This document shows, one piece after another, positions 43,801 through 58,062 of a stretch of DNA of 64,000 bases (position 1 is the first letter of the stretch; every line of letters starts with the position of its first letter). The DNA comes from Lota lota (taxonomy: Eukaryota > Chordata > Actinopteri > Gadiformes > Lotidae): assembly GCA_026745465.1 (NCBI GenBank), contig JACYXH010000772.1, positions 5,463,385-5,527,384 on the forward strand, written 5' to 3'. Below the pieces are notes generated by a model that did no database searches, was not told the origin of the DNA, and saw only the letters and a program-made list of their open reading frames with translations. A program made the position numbers and the translations under genes.

Positions 43801-45772
43801 CCCACCATTGGAGGAGAAGCGGGAGAGCTGGAGCCGAGAGTGTAACGAGGAGATAAACCAGGAGAGCAGAGAACAAGAGAGATCCATACAGAAAGGTGAC
43901 TCTGAGGAGAGCATGTTCCATGACCACTCTGTAGATGAACTGTCAGGTCATGAGTCTAGTCTAACTGATGAAGGAATAGTGACGGAGCCAGAGACTGGTC
44001 TTGGGGAGATCTCTGAGAGCTGTTTTGCAGGGCCAGCTAATTTGGGGTCACTGATAGCTAGGGATGTGCTGGGTAAGCCTGTGACCACATGGAAGCAATC
44101 AGTTCTACATCAAGTTGACGTGTTGAAGAAGGAGAAGGAAGACACACCAGAGAACGTTGTGAGTAGTGCAAATCAACAGAGCCCAATACCAATGACCTCT
44201 TGCACACAACTTCATGCCCTAAGGGCAGAGAGTGACAGCATTATAATGGAAATGAGCAGCACGATGTCAATAACAAATAGCAAACCTACTTTTGAGGTTA
44301 TCAATACCAGCAACACTGAATGCCAGGAAGCCTCAACCCCAGCAGGGGAAGGAGGGGGTCTTGAAGCCCCTGTCACTCCTAGTGCCGTTAGGCGCCGCAG
44401 GAAGTTCTCCTCCACCAGTAATAATAACTCAGACTGTAGCAACGGCAGCAGTGGAGAGTCCACGTCAGTGTCGTCCGGGAATGGAGATGCTGCAGTCTAC
44501 CGTTCACTCAGTGACCCCATGCCTCAGAGGTGCTGCTTTGTGGCTGGAGAAGGAAATGGCAATTTCTGCTCTGTGGACAGCAACCTTCTGGGGTCTTTGT
44601 CCTTCAAAGGAATAGGAAGTGCGACAGAGTCCTGCCCCACCGTTGCGCTGTCTGAAAGTAAGGGCAGCGCTGCCAGCGATCTGTCAGTGTGCAGCGATAG
44701 CGCTCTTTGCGACGATAGTATCCGCGACTATAGCGGGGTAATTCGAAGCATCGTGGCTGAACCGGGGGCGATGGACCGACTCATGGTGGACGACCATGGC
44801 AATGGCAAAGCTCCCAAAAAGAAATCATTCAGTGACCCTAGTCGACGTAGCGATGCACAGTTACTATCTCCAAATGACCCTCACTTCAAAGGTCACTCTA
44901 ATAAAAATGAGCCAATCAGTGAGCTGGATCAAGCCAGCCAGATCCCACCTTCCAGCAGTGAGCCAATTCTAAGTGGGCAAAGGGACAAGCTGTGGACACC
45001 AGAAGGTGAGCCGATACAACCCTTACCCCCACAGCCGCATCACTTCCACCATGGAAGCAGTAGTAACAAAGCCAGGAAGTCTCGCTCCATTTCAGAATGC
45101 ACTCTTCCCTCTGGGAACCACGGCGATGAAGGTGTTAATGGGATAGCTGGAGGGATGGGAGGAAGAGGGGATGGGGGAAATAAATTTTACTTTGACCTCA
45201 AACTGGCTGAGGTTCTCTCTCCGAGATTGGGTCATCAGACGTCAAGAAAACACCCCGGCTGGTCTGCAAGCAACGTGCCTTTTGAACCTGGAGAACAAGA
45301 TGTAGAGTCCCAGGAAGATCTGGAGGGCCAAGACGACCTCACTCCCCCACTCCCGCTCCTCGCCCATTTGTCCAAACCCAAAACCAGAACCAGGCATGTC
45401 CGCCACGCTAGCGAGCCAGCTACGTTCATGCCCATCTCTCCCCCTGCACACTCTAAGCTGCTGAAAGAGGCCAACCGCTCCACAATACCACCCACCACAG
45501 AGCCCTCACTCCTGGGCAAACCCTTGGGGGATGAGGCCCCTTCTCTGGAGGACGTGACCAAGAGGTATATACTAGCTCTGAGTTCCACTGAGAAGGAGGC
45601 AGAGTGTCCAGGCCCTCTTTCAGGGGCCAGGGATGGAACTGAACCGTCCATGTCTGTGCCAGTGGGGCCCAGTGGGACCCCCACTTGTGAAGTTATGGAC
45701 ACCGTGGCGCAAAGAACTGCTACTGAAGACTCTGCATCCCTTCCTCCCATTCAGCGGGCCAAGCCAAAAGTG
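40487..45772 (+). CDS. arhgef17: arhgef17 (TEM4 RhoGEF), first coding exon, 1762 codons
   Basis: A single open frame ends at a donor AAAGTG|GTGAGT (phase 0), so the TAA at 45779 is intronic. ARHGEF17 activates RhoA-type GTPases and binds actin and junction proteins through its long N-terminal region; the DH, PH and beta-propeller parts are encoded downstream, outside this window. Blocks matching the human protein occur in order: SFKKLESWS (18-26), ISPSIRQL (~109), WPSVTKIRQIF (~282), SSSRYSSTETLKE (~742), SNPDIASDTMTLLSFL (~862), LKDLTATLRRAKSFSYSDK (~922), YIQEARQV (~1020), SSLTDEGI (~1158), YRSLSDPMPQR (~1338), APKKKSFSDPSRR (~1442), PPSSSEPIL (~1488), LKLAEVLSPRL (~1570), RHVRHASEPATFMPI (~1637), APSLEDVTKRYIL (~1684). 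Spacers are longer than in human, with poly-Thr (~53-62), poly-Pro and an acidic Asp/Glu run (~1034). The start matches the human start relative to the first block. Confidence 0.93.
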
Positions 45773-46483
45773 GTGAGTTAATTCAACTACTTAATTTCCT
45801 GTGGATATGGGCATTACATGCCCAACATGATGGATTGCGTTTGTGTGCATGTATACATATGTATATCTCTCCCTCCACCTGCATGGAAACTGTGTGCCTG
45901 TCCGTCTTGTGTACATTAGATTTCAGTATGTTTACAGTGCTGCACTATTTAAGGTTGTTAAGACATTCAACCATTGTCCCCTGCGAATCCGCTCTTCTAT
46001 TTCTCATTGTGCCTTACTAAAAGAAGGCTTTTTCAAACCATTACTCATAAAGGAAAGGCAATTTAAACTGTGATTTTGAATTGACCAGACAAAAAGAAAA
46101 AACTTTCTGGCTGAGATTCCTGCATTGGTGGCTCATGCAGTGAATGGACTGTTGTTTTTAAAATGACAAATAGTTGTAATGCCCAAATTTAAACTGTATT
46201 TTGGTTTGGATCTGTCTTTGTGGTGGATTCATGGACAGCTGGTCTTTGTTTATATGCCGTAGGTATTATAAGTTATTGCCCTGACTCCTATGATTATTTT
46301 AGAGTTGGTGTACATTTTCAAGCTGCAGCCCAATACAAAATACATTACAGCATAAGCACTGTTATACAAACACCAGTAGATGTTATTCTTTCATATTCTA
46401 TCATTAAACAAGTCTCACACAAATGACATTGAGCAATTGATCAAGGCATACCACGTGCATGTAGTCTTGATTCATAAAAGATA

Positions 46484-46594
<111 letters not shown>

Positions 46595-48192
46595 TTTGTT
46601 TGGGGTTCAAAGTAAATTTGATTCCTGATAGATTTGAATCGCAGTTTACAACGAAGAATGGCATTTTGAGGGTTTTGTTTTAAGCAATTGTGTATCTTCA
46701 CACATCTTGAAATTATTTGCAACAGAGCCTGTGTGATGTCTGAAACTCAATATTTGTCTACCACTTTTTTCCACCACTAATATTGACTGTCAGTGGATCG
46801 GACAGGACATGTAATATACACTGCTTACATCTCCTTCTATTGAAGGAACCTCGGCCACAGCAAGTTTACAAACACACACAGGCACACACACACAGGTTCC
46901 TTGTTTCTGTGGTTGGGATGATGGAAGTTAGATCTCAGAACACAGGAAATAGATTTACAGAAATAGGAAGTTGGAGACGGCATCCTCTATAATTTCACTG
47001 TGTGTACATGAAGAAGCTTCCTCGTGTTTATTTATAAAATGATTTATGATTTATAAAAAATATATCTTCACAGTTATATATTTTATTCTGACTTATTTTG
47101 ATTAAATGGACCATTCTTTCCTGTGCCTCTGATCTCCAAGCGTAAGTGTTAGTCTGGAAGTTATCAGGAGGTTCTTCCAGGGCCTGTGAGGGCCCTGTTG
47201 TGCCAACTCGCTGTGTTTAGAACACTGTGGCTCACACACTTCCATGCAGTTCCGGTGCTCTGTGACTCTCCTTTTTTATTTGGATTAAACGCAACAGAAG
47301 CTGTGCCAAGCCGGAATGAAGTGCAGACATACCCTGTTGAAAGAAAGAGAGAAAAAGAAGGAATGATAGAAAGGAAGAGGGAGAGAGGGAGGCATCGAGA
47401 CTTTGCCTTTTCTGGAGGCATCATTGAATCCAACTTCCCCAATTGGGCATAATCTTTTCTCTCACTTTTTCGTCTCAAACTTTTTTTATCAACATTTTCC
47501 TTGTCCTTTCTGATAACAATGATAGTTTAAGTTCAACCCATGTGACAACATTCAATTGTTTGTTCTTACATCTCGGCCAGCATCTTTTCTAATATTTAGC
47601 ATTTTTTTATATCAGTTGTCATGGTCTCTCTCTGTCTCTATCTTTCTATCTCTCTGTCTCTCTGTGTGTGTTAATGTGTTATCCACACATTAATTTTCCC
47701 CTGCGTCTGTCTGGCGCATAGCAACAAGGTGAGTCATGCCTACCCTGAGACTTGGTGAAAGACAGAGAAATAGTTATCTGGGCGAGCGAGAAGGGGAGAA
47801 CAGGGATGTCTAGGACAGAGAGAGGGAGTAGGGTGTCGGAGGTGGGGAACTACCTCTAGCAAACAAATACACAGATCTGAGAAGGTACGGAATGTGATTA
47901 AGGTCTGTGGGAAATCACCAGGACACAATGACTGAGATAAAAGAAAGAAGAAAAACTGGAATGCTCTATTCAAGTCTTAGATGCTCATGTTGTTCTTTTA
48001 TGGTTTGCTGCTCAATACTGATTCTAATGTAGTGTACAAACAAAAGCATTGTTATATCAAACATTATAATATCCTATAATAGAGTACAGTGGAAGGACCC
48101 TATCTTCCCCATATGAATGACAGTGGAGTGAGTTTTAAGAAGTGAAAACTGGTATTTGCCCTACCCCTACTGTTTCAGTAGTTTTCACTTAA

Positions 48193-48540
48193 AGGTGCTG
48201 TGTGTAGAATTTAGTGGCATCTAGCGGAACGGACGGGGAAGGAATGTAGTATGTTTTAAGTAGTGAATTCCCATGAAAAAAAGAACCGTTGGACTGAGCC
48301 CTTTAGATCTAAATAGGGAGCAGGTCAACATCCACAGAGCCCGCGATGTTGCACCGCCATGTTTCTACAGTAGCCCAGAACTTGAAAACATAGCTGTAGA
48401 GAGTACACGTTAATTTTTTTTGGCCATAATAGCTATCTTACCTGTAAGCAATGACCTATAGTTTTACAGACTAAATAACTGAGAAGGGAAAGTTGAGGGT
48501 ACTCAGTACTCAGTCAGCTAGATGCCACTTAATTGCACCT
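48193..48540. mobile_element. MITE family A, copy 2 (TTAA-flanked)
   Basis: Flanked by TTAA at 48189-48192 and 48541-48544. The ends are AGGTGCTGTGTGTAGAATTT and, on the minus strand, AGGTGCAATTAAGTGGCATC, with GTGGCATCTAGC present in both arms. The internal GTTTCTACAGTAGCCCAGAA and GAGCCCTTTA words are shared with copy 1 at 23365-24117. At 348 bp it is less than half as long as copy 1. Confidence 0.8.
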
Positions 48541-48704
48541 TTAAGCGGGCAGCAGCAATGTCGCTGCTGTTTCCTTATTCCTTCTTGCATAGAGGTCTTC
48601 AGCTCCCCAAATGGATGGCTAAGCAGGCCACTGTGTGTGAGCCTCTCCATCATAATGTATGTACCTAGGATTTTTGTGTGCACCTGTGCTTTATACACTA
48701 TACC

Positions 48705-48717
48705 CCCCCCCCCCCCT
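48705..48717. repeat. Poly-C run
   Basis: About 13 C. Confidence 0.85.
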
Positions 48718-48773
48718 CACTCTCTATCCTGCCGACTATTCTGTGGACTATGACATACACCTGTATGCATACA

Positions 48774-48794
48774 CCCCCCCCCCCCCCCCCCCCC
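48774..48794. repeat. Poly-C run
   Basis: About 21 C, only 57 bp from the previous run. Confidence 0.9.
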
Positions 48795-50940
48795 ACTCAG
48801 AGTGAGGGGACCACCCACGTGGAGTCAAATACTCCCCCTTCCCACTGCGAGTGTAGATATACAGGAGAGGAGGATATGCATTTCAAATCCCATTATTTTC
48901 TCATCCACCGGCTTTGTTGCAGTTGGCTCCTATATTGGATTTCACCCTGAAAAAAACCCCATCCAATTACAGCAACAGCTAAAAGGCTTTAACGTTTCAC
49001 GCGTTCTGTCCTCTGCCTTCACGTTATTTGCTATTAAAACATCTTCCACATTCCAAAGGATTCACTTTAGTTTGCCGATCCAGCAGACGCCATTACCTGT
49101 TGGTGCAGTTGACACAATAGTTATGTTCGGTGTTGACAATGTGAACGGGGAGGGAGGGAGGAAGTATTTTGGGATTGTTTTGTAAGAGGAAGGAGTCCTT
49201 TTTGAAGTGGTATTTTAGTCCGGTGAAAGGACATTCTATTGGCACACATCAAAGCACACACGCAAACTCATACACACACTATGATAGAGGGGCTCTTTTA
49301 TCTTTTTAAGGTCATCACAGTTTGGGTTGGAGCCAATAAAACGAGGGATGATGAGTGAGGGGGAAGATGAAGAAGCACCGATGAAAGGAAAAACTGTCTG
49401 TTTGCTCTGATTGTAGTTTCTGTGTGTGTGCATCACATTGGTTTATAAGGTTTATCATTTACAGGCCATGATACAAATCTGAATCAAAACTTGTGGTTTA
49501 AGGCGTGGGCTCACTTTAGTTTCTTTTAACAATTGGGGTTTGTAAAGCATACAGAATTGGAGGGAAAGGTGCCTGTTGTCTTTAGCAGCACTCTTGTCTT
49601 ATTATCTCATTACATATAGCCTAAAGTGTTATAAAGCACCATTGCCCCGCCCATTGCCATTAATAAATAATATTGGCCAATCACATGAATTTCAAACCTA
49701 TAATCATATCCTGTTGGCCTAACCAGAGAACAACCTTTTTATTTTTTTTTAATTTATTTTTTACAAATAGAAGTTCACTGCCGTTTGTGCGTGACATCAC
49801 AAAGAAGGCAGTGAGTTCAAATCCCCCATGTCAGTACGACACTCCCCTACTGAAACGGTGTGTTTTCCTTACTCTTTAACTTGCTGTTGATAAACCAACT
49901 GTAGTGTACTGGTCTCTTGCTCTCCATGCAGTCTGTAATTGACCATTACACTCAAAGCACTCCATGCTTAAATTATATTGTTCCACTGCATTGTTTCCAT
50001 CACAGAACCCTGTAACACAAAGCAAAAAAAGCATGCATTGTTTTGTAGGGATGGGAACTGTGGTGATGATTACATTTTGCCATCCCATGTTAGCTTTGTT
50101 ACGACAGAATGTGGATTCCCGAGCATGCCTTAACACTGAATTCCATAAATCCTAGTAAACGTGAGAATAGCTTCGGTATTCCTAACATATGCTTATAAAA
50201 AAACTATTTTTAAACCAATCGCAAATTTTAATACAAATGAAAGGAATCTTTTCATATTGCCCCTCTCTCGGTCCACCCTTTGAGCGTTCTAACATTACAG
50301 CTCTTTGATTCGACCCTGTCTGTCTGTCGTCGTCCGTCCATCTGTCCCCCCCCCCCACCCCACCTCCAATCTTGGTCGTCCAATATGGGGATCCACCCAG
50401 AATAATTACAGGACACTCTTCTTGTGTAAGCAGGCTCTTCTGAAGCAGCACATTCTAAAAGTGTGTGTGTGTGTGAGAGAGGGAGTCATACAGACTTTGA
50501 TTAAGCTGTATACAAGTTTCTCTTTGTTCACAGATGTTAACAAAGACATGTGTGCACATACACATGTCTTGCTAGCCTAGTTACTTAAATTATAATGTAT
50601 TTTTCCCTTTATGATCAGGGCTTTTTCCTGGTTTATCTTGGCTGAAAAAAGGCTAATAGTGGTTAATAGGGTCAAACATGCATTGCAAGTTGCTTTGGAA
50701 AAATCTAAGTGATGTGACAGTTAATGCTAATAAATAGGGCTGGTTAAATTGGTAAATTGTAAGAACTGTAACTGGTAAACGTAGTGATTTTCTTACTTCA
50801 CATCCGGGACCTGTCAGTTCATTTATGCTCTCATGTCTTGGCTGATCGTATCACAGGGATCTTGTCCACGTCAAACACACAAACAATGACACAACAATGC
50901 CCCCCCCGCCACTGGACATGACATAGTTTACCGAGTGGTC

Positions 50941-51041
<101 letters not shown>

Positions 51042-54000
51042 GGTCTGGGCCCTAGCCTGGGCCCTGGCCTAACTGTGGGTGGACTCAGCTGGGTTCGGGA
51101 CCATGCTGTCACCATAATACCACCATTATGATTCCTTTCATAGTAGAGCCATTCTTCCTCCTCTCCTTCGTCTATTTGTCTGTTGTCCCTATCCTCTCCC
51201 TCTCCATCCATTTCTCTCCGCTGTCCCTGAAGCCATATGGCGACAGTGCGCCGTTTCGGGTCGTGCTCCAGCTGTCAGTTGAGGAATTCTGCATGGAATG
51301 GGAATAGGAGCGGAACAATCTGGAAAAGCCGGAGCACCGTTACTGAATGGCTGCTAGGCTCCAGGATTAAGGCCCAGGGAGAGGAGGAGGAGGTGGGGGG
51401 TTGGAGGAGAGGAAGCGGAGGAACTAAAGCCCTCTCGCAGGCAGGTGCTTGTGTTTACAAATCTGTGTGTTAACACTCACTGCGTCCAAAGTCCATAGGA
51501 GCATAGTGGTGAATTACATTAGATATTGGTTCCTCATTGGCTAGTGTTACATCTGTGTGTTCCTTGTTTCTGCGTATATGCGTTAAGATGGCTGTTAAAA
51601 TGGGAGTACTGTGGTTATGGTGATGATAATGTTTAATGTGCTGAAATTAGTTGGAACTGCAATGTAAATATTCATATATTTTTGAAAACTACATCCATGC
51701 AGCCATGTTTAACTTATTGAAAAGACATATTCCATGGAATAATGTTGTACTTTGGAAACTATCTCAGAATATTTCTAAGGTAAAAACGTCTGCAAAAGCT
51801 TTGGGGTATGCGGACATGCACAGATTTGTGACCACTGCATCAGAGGCTCAGACATCTCTGCATTTTGAACCTACTGATTCACTGTTCAGCCCGTCAGTGA
51901 CATCATACAGATTTTCATCGAAAGCTCACTCTTGACATGGCATTACATCCCCGTCCCAGTACAGTCTTTGCACATAGGGAGACGGTAAAAGAGGTAAATA
52001 AGGAAATGGTCAATCAATTTACAATGACCACAACTGGGCCTGTTTGTGTGTGTGGGTGCAGAATTGTTTGTTTAGTGGACTAGGTTGCCACTTATCTGCT
52101 GTGTGTATTTTAGCGATAAGGTTCTTTGAAAAATGGCCACACTGTCAATTGCTTAATGTTTAGTAGTGGGAATAAGAGCGCTTAATGGATGTCAAACTGT
52201 GCGAATCTTACATCAAGGCATGTCTGCCAAGGCATGCAAGTGCAGAACAGAGTATCACCCTTGTGTACACTCCTGGGAACCTTGAAGAAATGGCTGATAA
52301 ACACAACGTAACCTGAAATTAGCCATTTTATGTTATGGTGGAAAGATTAGAAGAGACAATAGATGATAGGGAATATCAGTCAAACAGGACAGATATTTTA
52401 GGTTCGTCACCGTGTGACTGAACGCTGTGGCAGAAGAAATGTCCACAAGCTTGTCAGCGTAGCAAAATTTTTCCAGACGTCGAGTGAAATAGTACATGTT
52501 GTATATGTCTGCATGTGCTGACCTACCCATGTGCTGTTGGCTGTTAATCGTACATTTTCCATTAGCGTCGTGGAATGCTTGTCCCTGCTAGCGGCCATAA
52601 TGATTACCATAGGAATGATGATCATGGTCAATGACCACCACTTAGCCATTCAGCTGCAGATTGGAGTGTGTGTTTGTGTGCCTGTTAGGGATATATGGGC
52701 ATAGCCAAAGTCCCCCCACTCCATTACAATTTGACAGCCAGATGATTGTGTGTAAATTGGACCATCTTTTCCAGAACAATGTAGTCCTTCGCTCCTTAAT
52801 AGGCTCCTCCAGCCTTTTTGGTCAACATTTATCCTCAAGCTGCCATCTCAATTGTAGTTCTCCTGAAATGGGTTTTGTGAAAATATGATATCCCCCCCCA
52901 CCAGGAAAATAGCCTTTATTCTTAATCCTTCCTTTCCTGTGCTTCCCTGTGGGATTCCACTTTGTTTGCACATTAATTTGAATCATCAATTTATGTCCAT
53001 TAGTAGGAAACAAGTGTAGAATATGGAGAACTAAGATGGAGAGCTCTCACTATGATTATAGGTGGAGAATGAACTGCCTGCCAAGTGGCAAATTTCCAGC
53101 AGACCTGGCCCAAGTCGGACTAATCACAACCGTTTATCTCATATGGGGCGGGTTTTATATGATGACTGAACAGAGGAGAGCCCTATGGGAAAGTCTTTGA
53201 GGCATTTTTCATTAACAACCAAGATGGCTTCTGCTGGCGTGACACCCTTTTTTTTGCTCTGATTGGTTGTAGGTTTATCCAATTGCGTCCAGAGGCATTT
53301 TGGTCTGCACCCGTTGATAACGCCCCTTGGAAATCGAATAAAGGAAATGAGCAGTTCCAGATTCCAGGGGTGTAATGAATTTATCTTTGTATATTTTTCA
53401 CCTGACATAATTTGTAATGCCGAGTGTGTTCTAGGGTCTTACCCAATTTAGAATTGTCTAAGTTGACTCTGATTTGCCAGTTCAATCGATTTATTCTGTG
53501 ATTATCAGTTTTACATGCAATTAAGGTAACCGGGCTTTGGAAGCAATATAAGTGGCAGGCGCGATAGATCCATAGGCTAAATCCAATCAAAACATTACAC
53601 AAGAACCAATGTTAAAAATGGATGGATATTAAATAAATATCTAGATTGTCCTATTAGTTCCCTGCTTATGATCGCTTGATTACCGAGCGTGAATATCCAA
53701 TATCTTTCCAGCTTTAACTCCGATTGACATTATCAGTACTTGATGGATCAGTCAACAGTTCTTGACTTATAGTCTTGTGTTGCATACAATCATGTTTTAT
53801 TGCTTTTGCGGCACTTGCCCATCAAGTTTCTTTTTTAATATGTTGGTCTCTCGTTCTAACATGAAATAAACCCACATCTCCCCTTGAAACATTAGTTCTC
53901 CTATAATCATTATTTTCTTTTTTCCATTATAAATATATAATGGAATTCCTGGATCTTATACAGCTATATCCTATATCATGTTGTATTCGGTTATAAAAAT

Positions 54001-55179
54001 GTGCATACAAAGAAATCCTGCAAATGTTAGACTGAGAGAATTCGAGTCAACTCTGGGCTCTCTGAACAAATATTAGACCAGTCGACTTTTAGGGTACAGC
54101 CCTAGCGTGTTACAGCCTCGAAGCTATTGTTGTTCAAACACAATACCGATCCCTGCATAGTTTTTGGACATTGGCATTACAAGCAATGAAAAATAAAGCT
54201 GTGTTGTCAAAAACTATTCACCACTGATTTACCGGTCAGATTACCAATGATTTACTGGTGACTAACTCTTTAGGAACCTTATGAAGGCAGGTAGCTATTG
54301 GAAACTGTTACGGCGTAAGAACGTATAGTATAGAGTATATCAGACTATGTATGAGTGGTAATATGCGCCTCTTCGGAAAACAGGAGATATTTATTTTCAT
54401 ATGAAGGTCCCAATATGTCCAAAGAGCTGTTCAAGATGGGCCAACATCGGAAAAACACTTTTGTCAGCCCTACCTACGCATTGTCCTAGTACTTGCAATG
54501 GCAAACAGCCTAAAACCTAGCCTGGCAGACGTCCACACGCTTGTTTTGCTGATGATATCACGTATTTAATAGCAGTGAAATGTCAATGTGGCCTCTCAGT
54601 ACACTGCCATAATTCAGCTCCACGTATGATCTGTGTTCTTTCCCATCGCACCATTCCTCTCCTAGATTTTTAGTTTTCTCCCTGCCACTGTATACTGTAC
54701 ATTATATAATAGAACAAAAATGCCCTAAAGTTTATTAAGGGCGTCTTGTCTCCAATTTTTCAAACGGACTTGAACGCATATAAAAAATATTTTGTCTTTG
54801 GCTTTTTAATTTGAAAAACCTGTGGCGAGGTGAACAAAACATAGACGCTGCCTTTTAAGGAGCTACTTTGTCACTAGTTATTGCGGGAGCCATAATTATC
54901 TCCATTGAAAGGGCGGGACAGGAAGTGGGTTTTTTTGTGGGGGGGAGGCATTTGACCAACTACTTTTTTCCTCTTCCCCCATGATGATCAAATTAGCCAG
55001 ACAGTGTGAGTATGCGCCAATTAAAAAAGCTAAAGAGTGTCTTCTTGTCTTCTCTCTGGTCATACACCGTTGAGCTTTTATAAAGTTGGTGATGGTTATG
55101 TACGCTGTTATGCCAACCTTGGTGTTGTCCATAGCTACATTACATGGGACCAATGTATTATGCCTACGTGTGTGTGTGT

Positions 55180-55213
55180 GGCTAACATATACAAACGTTT
55201 GTATATGTTAGCC
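55180..55213. repeat. 34-bp perfect palindrome
   Basis: GGCTAACATATACAAAC (55180-55196) is followed without spacer by its exact reverse complement (55197-55213). It directly follows a short (GT)n. Confidence 0.95.
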
Positions 55214-55673
55214 GTGGAATGTGGTGACATCAGAGTGACTTGGGTTTCTGTTGGCGAGCGCAGGAGAAGGAGAGAACGAGCTAGGAATGTGGGACCAGTG
55301 AAACACATTTTATTATTTTTATACCACCAGCATCCCCCCCAACCATCATAAATAATTTCTCTCCATACGCCTTCTCTTCAGACTACCTGCTTCTCTCCAT
55401 TCCACTTCTCTTGGTTCCTCTCTCTTTTGTATTCCTTAACTCTTCTGATTGTCTCCTTTCTGTCTTATGTCACATTCTTCCTTCCCCATCTTACCCACTT
55501 TCTCTCTCCCTCACTCACCTCTCGCTATTTTTATCCACTCACCCATGAGCTCACATCTGGATCTCATTGACGGCCCCTCAGCCATGAAAGAACTTTGAAA
55601 GATTGTGTGTGCATGTGTGAGTGCGTGCATGTGCATGCACATGCTCATCCATATGCAAAACAGCTGCACGCAT

Positions 55674-56978
55674 GCGTTGGCATGGCCGACGATTGTAGAC
55701 CTAAATACAACCCGCCCTTTGATGAATAGCAGAAGTTACAAAACATACAAACAAAGGTACATTTACATTGCCAAAGCACAATAAGTGAAATAAGATACAA
55801 CTAAAGATACAAATTATTATTATTATTAGAAAAATGTAAAATACAATATAATACAAATTAAAATATGTATATACAGTGAAAAAGCCTCTCCCTTTTTCAG
55901 TTTCTCCTTTGGCACACAAACGCACATGGACACTGACACACGCACACACACATGCATACTGAGACACACACTTGCACACACAAACACACACACTATCCTC
56001 TATCAGTATTACAGGTTCAAGTTAAATGAGAAGTGATGTGTCTGGGCTTATTGACTTCACCTTCTGCTGTGTTAAGTTCTCAGGAAATGAGAACTCTCTC
56101 TCATAAACACCATCTGCAGGAGAGAAACACACAACATGAATGTGGCAGAACTATTATCATTGACATTACTATTGCAGAGCCTGTTCAAAACGGGCCTGTT
56201 CTGAATGGGTTGATTGCTTGGCCTCCCATATTGCTGCTTGCAGCCTTCTCAATAGCTGCTCATTCAAACAACTTCACACTCGGCACTGCACTTCCATGGG
56301 TCCTCAGCAATACACCCACCAGTGCAGTGCCTGTTTGGAACGGGCAGATTGTTGCAGCTTTCTTCTAGAACGGCTCATCTAAATAACTTCCCACTCGACA
56401 CTGTACTTCCTTGGGTTCCCATACACACGCCAAGTGCGATGTCGACTGAATAAACGGTTGTCGAGAAAACTGAAGGAAATACAGAGACTCCTCTAATTAT
56501 AGTTAGATTAATATATCGGTAGTATATCCATCAAGTACTGTACAGTGACCAAGTAAACTGCAGACAATGAACCGCGGCTTGTGTGCCAACGTAGTTGAAG
56601 ATATATTGGAGTCTGTCCGCAGAGCCCTGAAGCCCCACCCCCACTGCTGCACTGAGCGCCACTGGTTGTGTTTTGTTCAATGTTTATTATTATTGAAGGT
56701 TTCGTGTTTCCAAATAAGTCAACACTGCCCTTCCTCGGATCCCCAGCAATAGATGCGTCAAGTGTGAAGTAGTTCAGATGACGTTCTAGGTTCTAGAAAT
56801 GCCTAGGATAGGATACTCACACTCACACACACACACACAGATTCCTCGCTTTCGACGTAGATTAAGAACAATGTATGGTTGTTTTACATTTGAAAATATG
56901 CGTTGACATGGCAAACCATTGTAGACCTAAATTGAACCCACCCATTGATACAGAACATGAATGTGGCAGAACTATTAG
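55674..56978. repeat. Shuffled direct and inverted repeat cluster
   Basis: GATTGTAGACCTAAAT-type sequence at 55674-55725 recurs at 56900-56950. ACATGAATGTGGCAGAACTA at 56134 recurs at 56955. A GCCTGTT...ACGGGC to TTCCNTGGG unit is tandemly repeated within 56176-56430. A segment around 56363-56395 recurs inverted at 56761-56798. This looks like fragments of one dispersed element duplicated and rearranged locally. Confidence 0.65.
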
Positions 56979-57961
56979 CATTGATATTATTAAGAACAAC
57001 AATGTTGTTTTTAAATTATATCTATTAGTAGTTTATGCAACTATCTGTGTAACATTTGAATCATCATGAATATTAATTGTAACACATCTGCAACATGTCA
57101 CACTGCCACACGATCCGTAGCGTCCAGTATCAACCAAAACAAACCTCCTGTGACCTCTCCCCTCTAAACTCCACTTTCCCTCACCTCTACATGACCTCTT
57201 CCTAATCTCTACCGCGACACGCTGCGTTGCTACCTGCCTGCTGAGAGAGAGAGAGTAAGAGTGAGAGTTTGAGAAGAGAGTGAGAGAAATAATGATGCCC
57301 AATTGTGAAAGTTCAATTCACTGATGCCTCTAGAATTCTTAGATATATCAAAGCGCGGTGTCAGCAGTGTATGTGTGTGTGTGTGTGGTGCCCCAGTCAA
57401 GATTAGAATTTGTCTTTATTATGTCCATAATGGTTCAGCTGTGTGTGGGCTATTAATAGGTAGGGAAACGGGACAGGCATGGGAATTCTGTCCTCTCCGG
57501 AAAAACAAACTCTACTTTCCCAACCTTCCTTTTTATTGTTTTTCTTCTTACTGAGACTTTAGTCTGCTGAGAAATGAATGAAAGAAAAAAAGACAAGCCA
57601 AGATAAGAGGATGAAGAATAACCAAAAAAAGGGAGTTTCTGCTCTGGTCAGACTACCTTTTCCCGGTTATATATTTTCTCTTTTATTTCGTTCTCTCCCT
57701 GCACGCATCTTTTTAATTGTTAATATTTTGTTGTCATTTTTAAAAAACGTCTGTTTAGTTAGAACATTCTTTGGCCATTCAAGGGTAATCTCTTCCACAG
57801 GGCAAACATGCAGACACAAAATAACTTTGCAACCTTGTCCTTTCTATTACTGGATGCTTGGGCTTTGGACTAGCCATCAACTTAAAATACCATGAGGTTA
57901 TGAAGACAAGTTTGTTGAACAAACAAACAGGCTGTAAAATGCACGTAGAATAGGGTATGTG

Positions 57962-58062
<101 letters not shown>

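Noticed and set aside
45773-45781. TAA at 45779 as the true stop of arhgef17
   Set aside because: It lies 6 nt inside a consensus GTGAGT donor, exactly where human continues into the DH domain.
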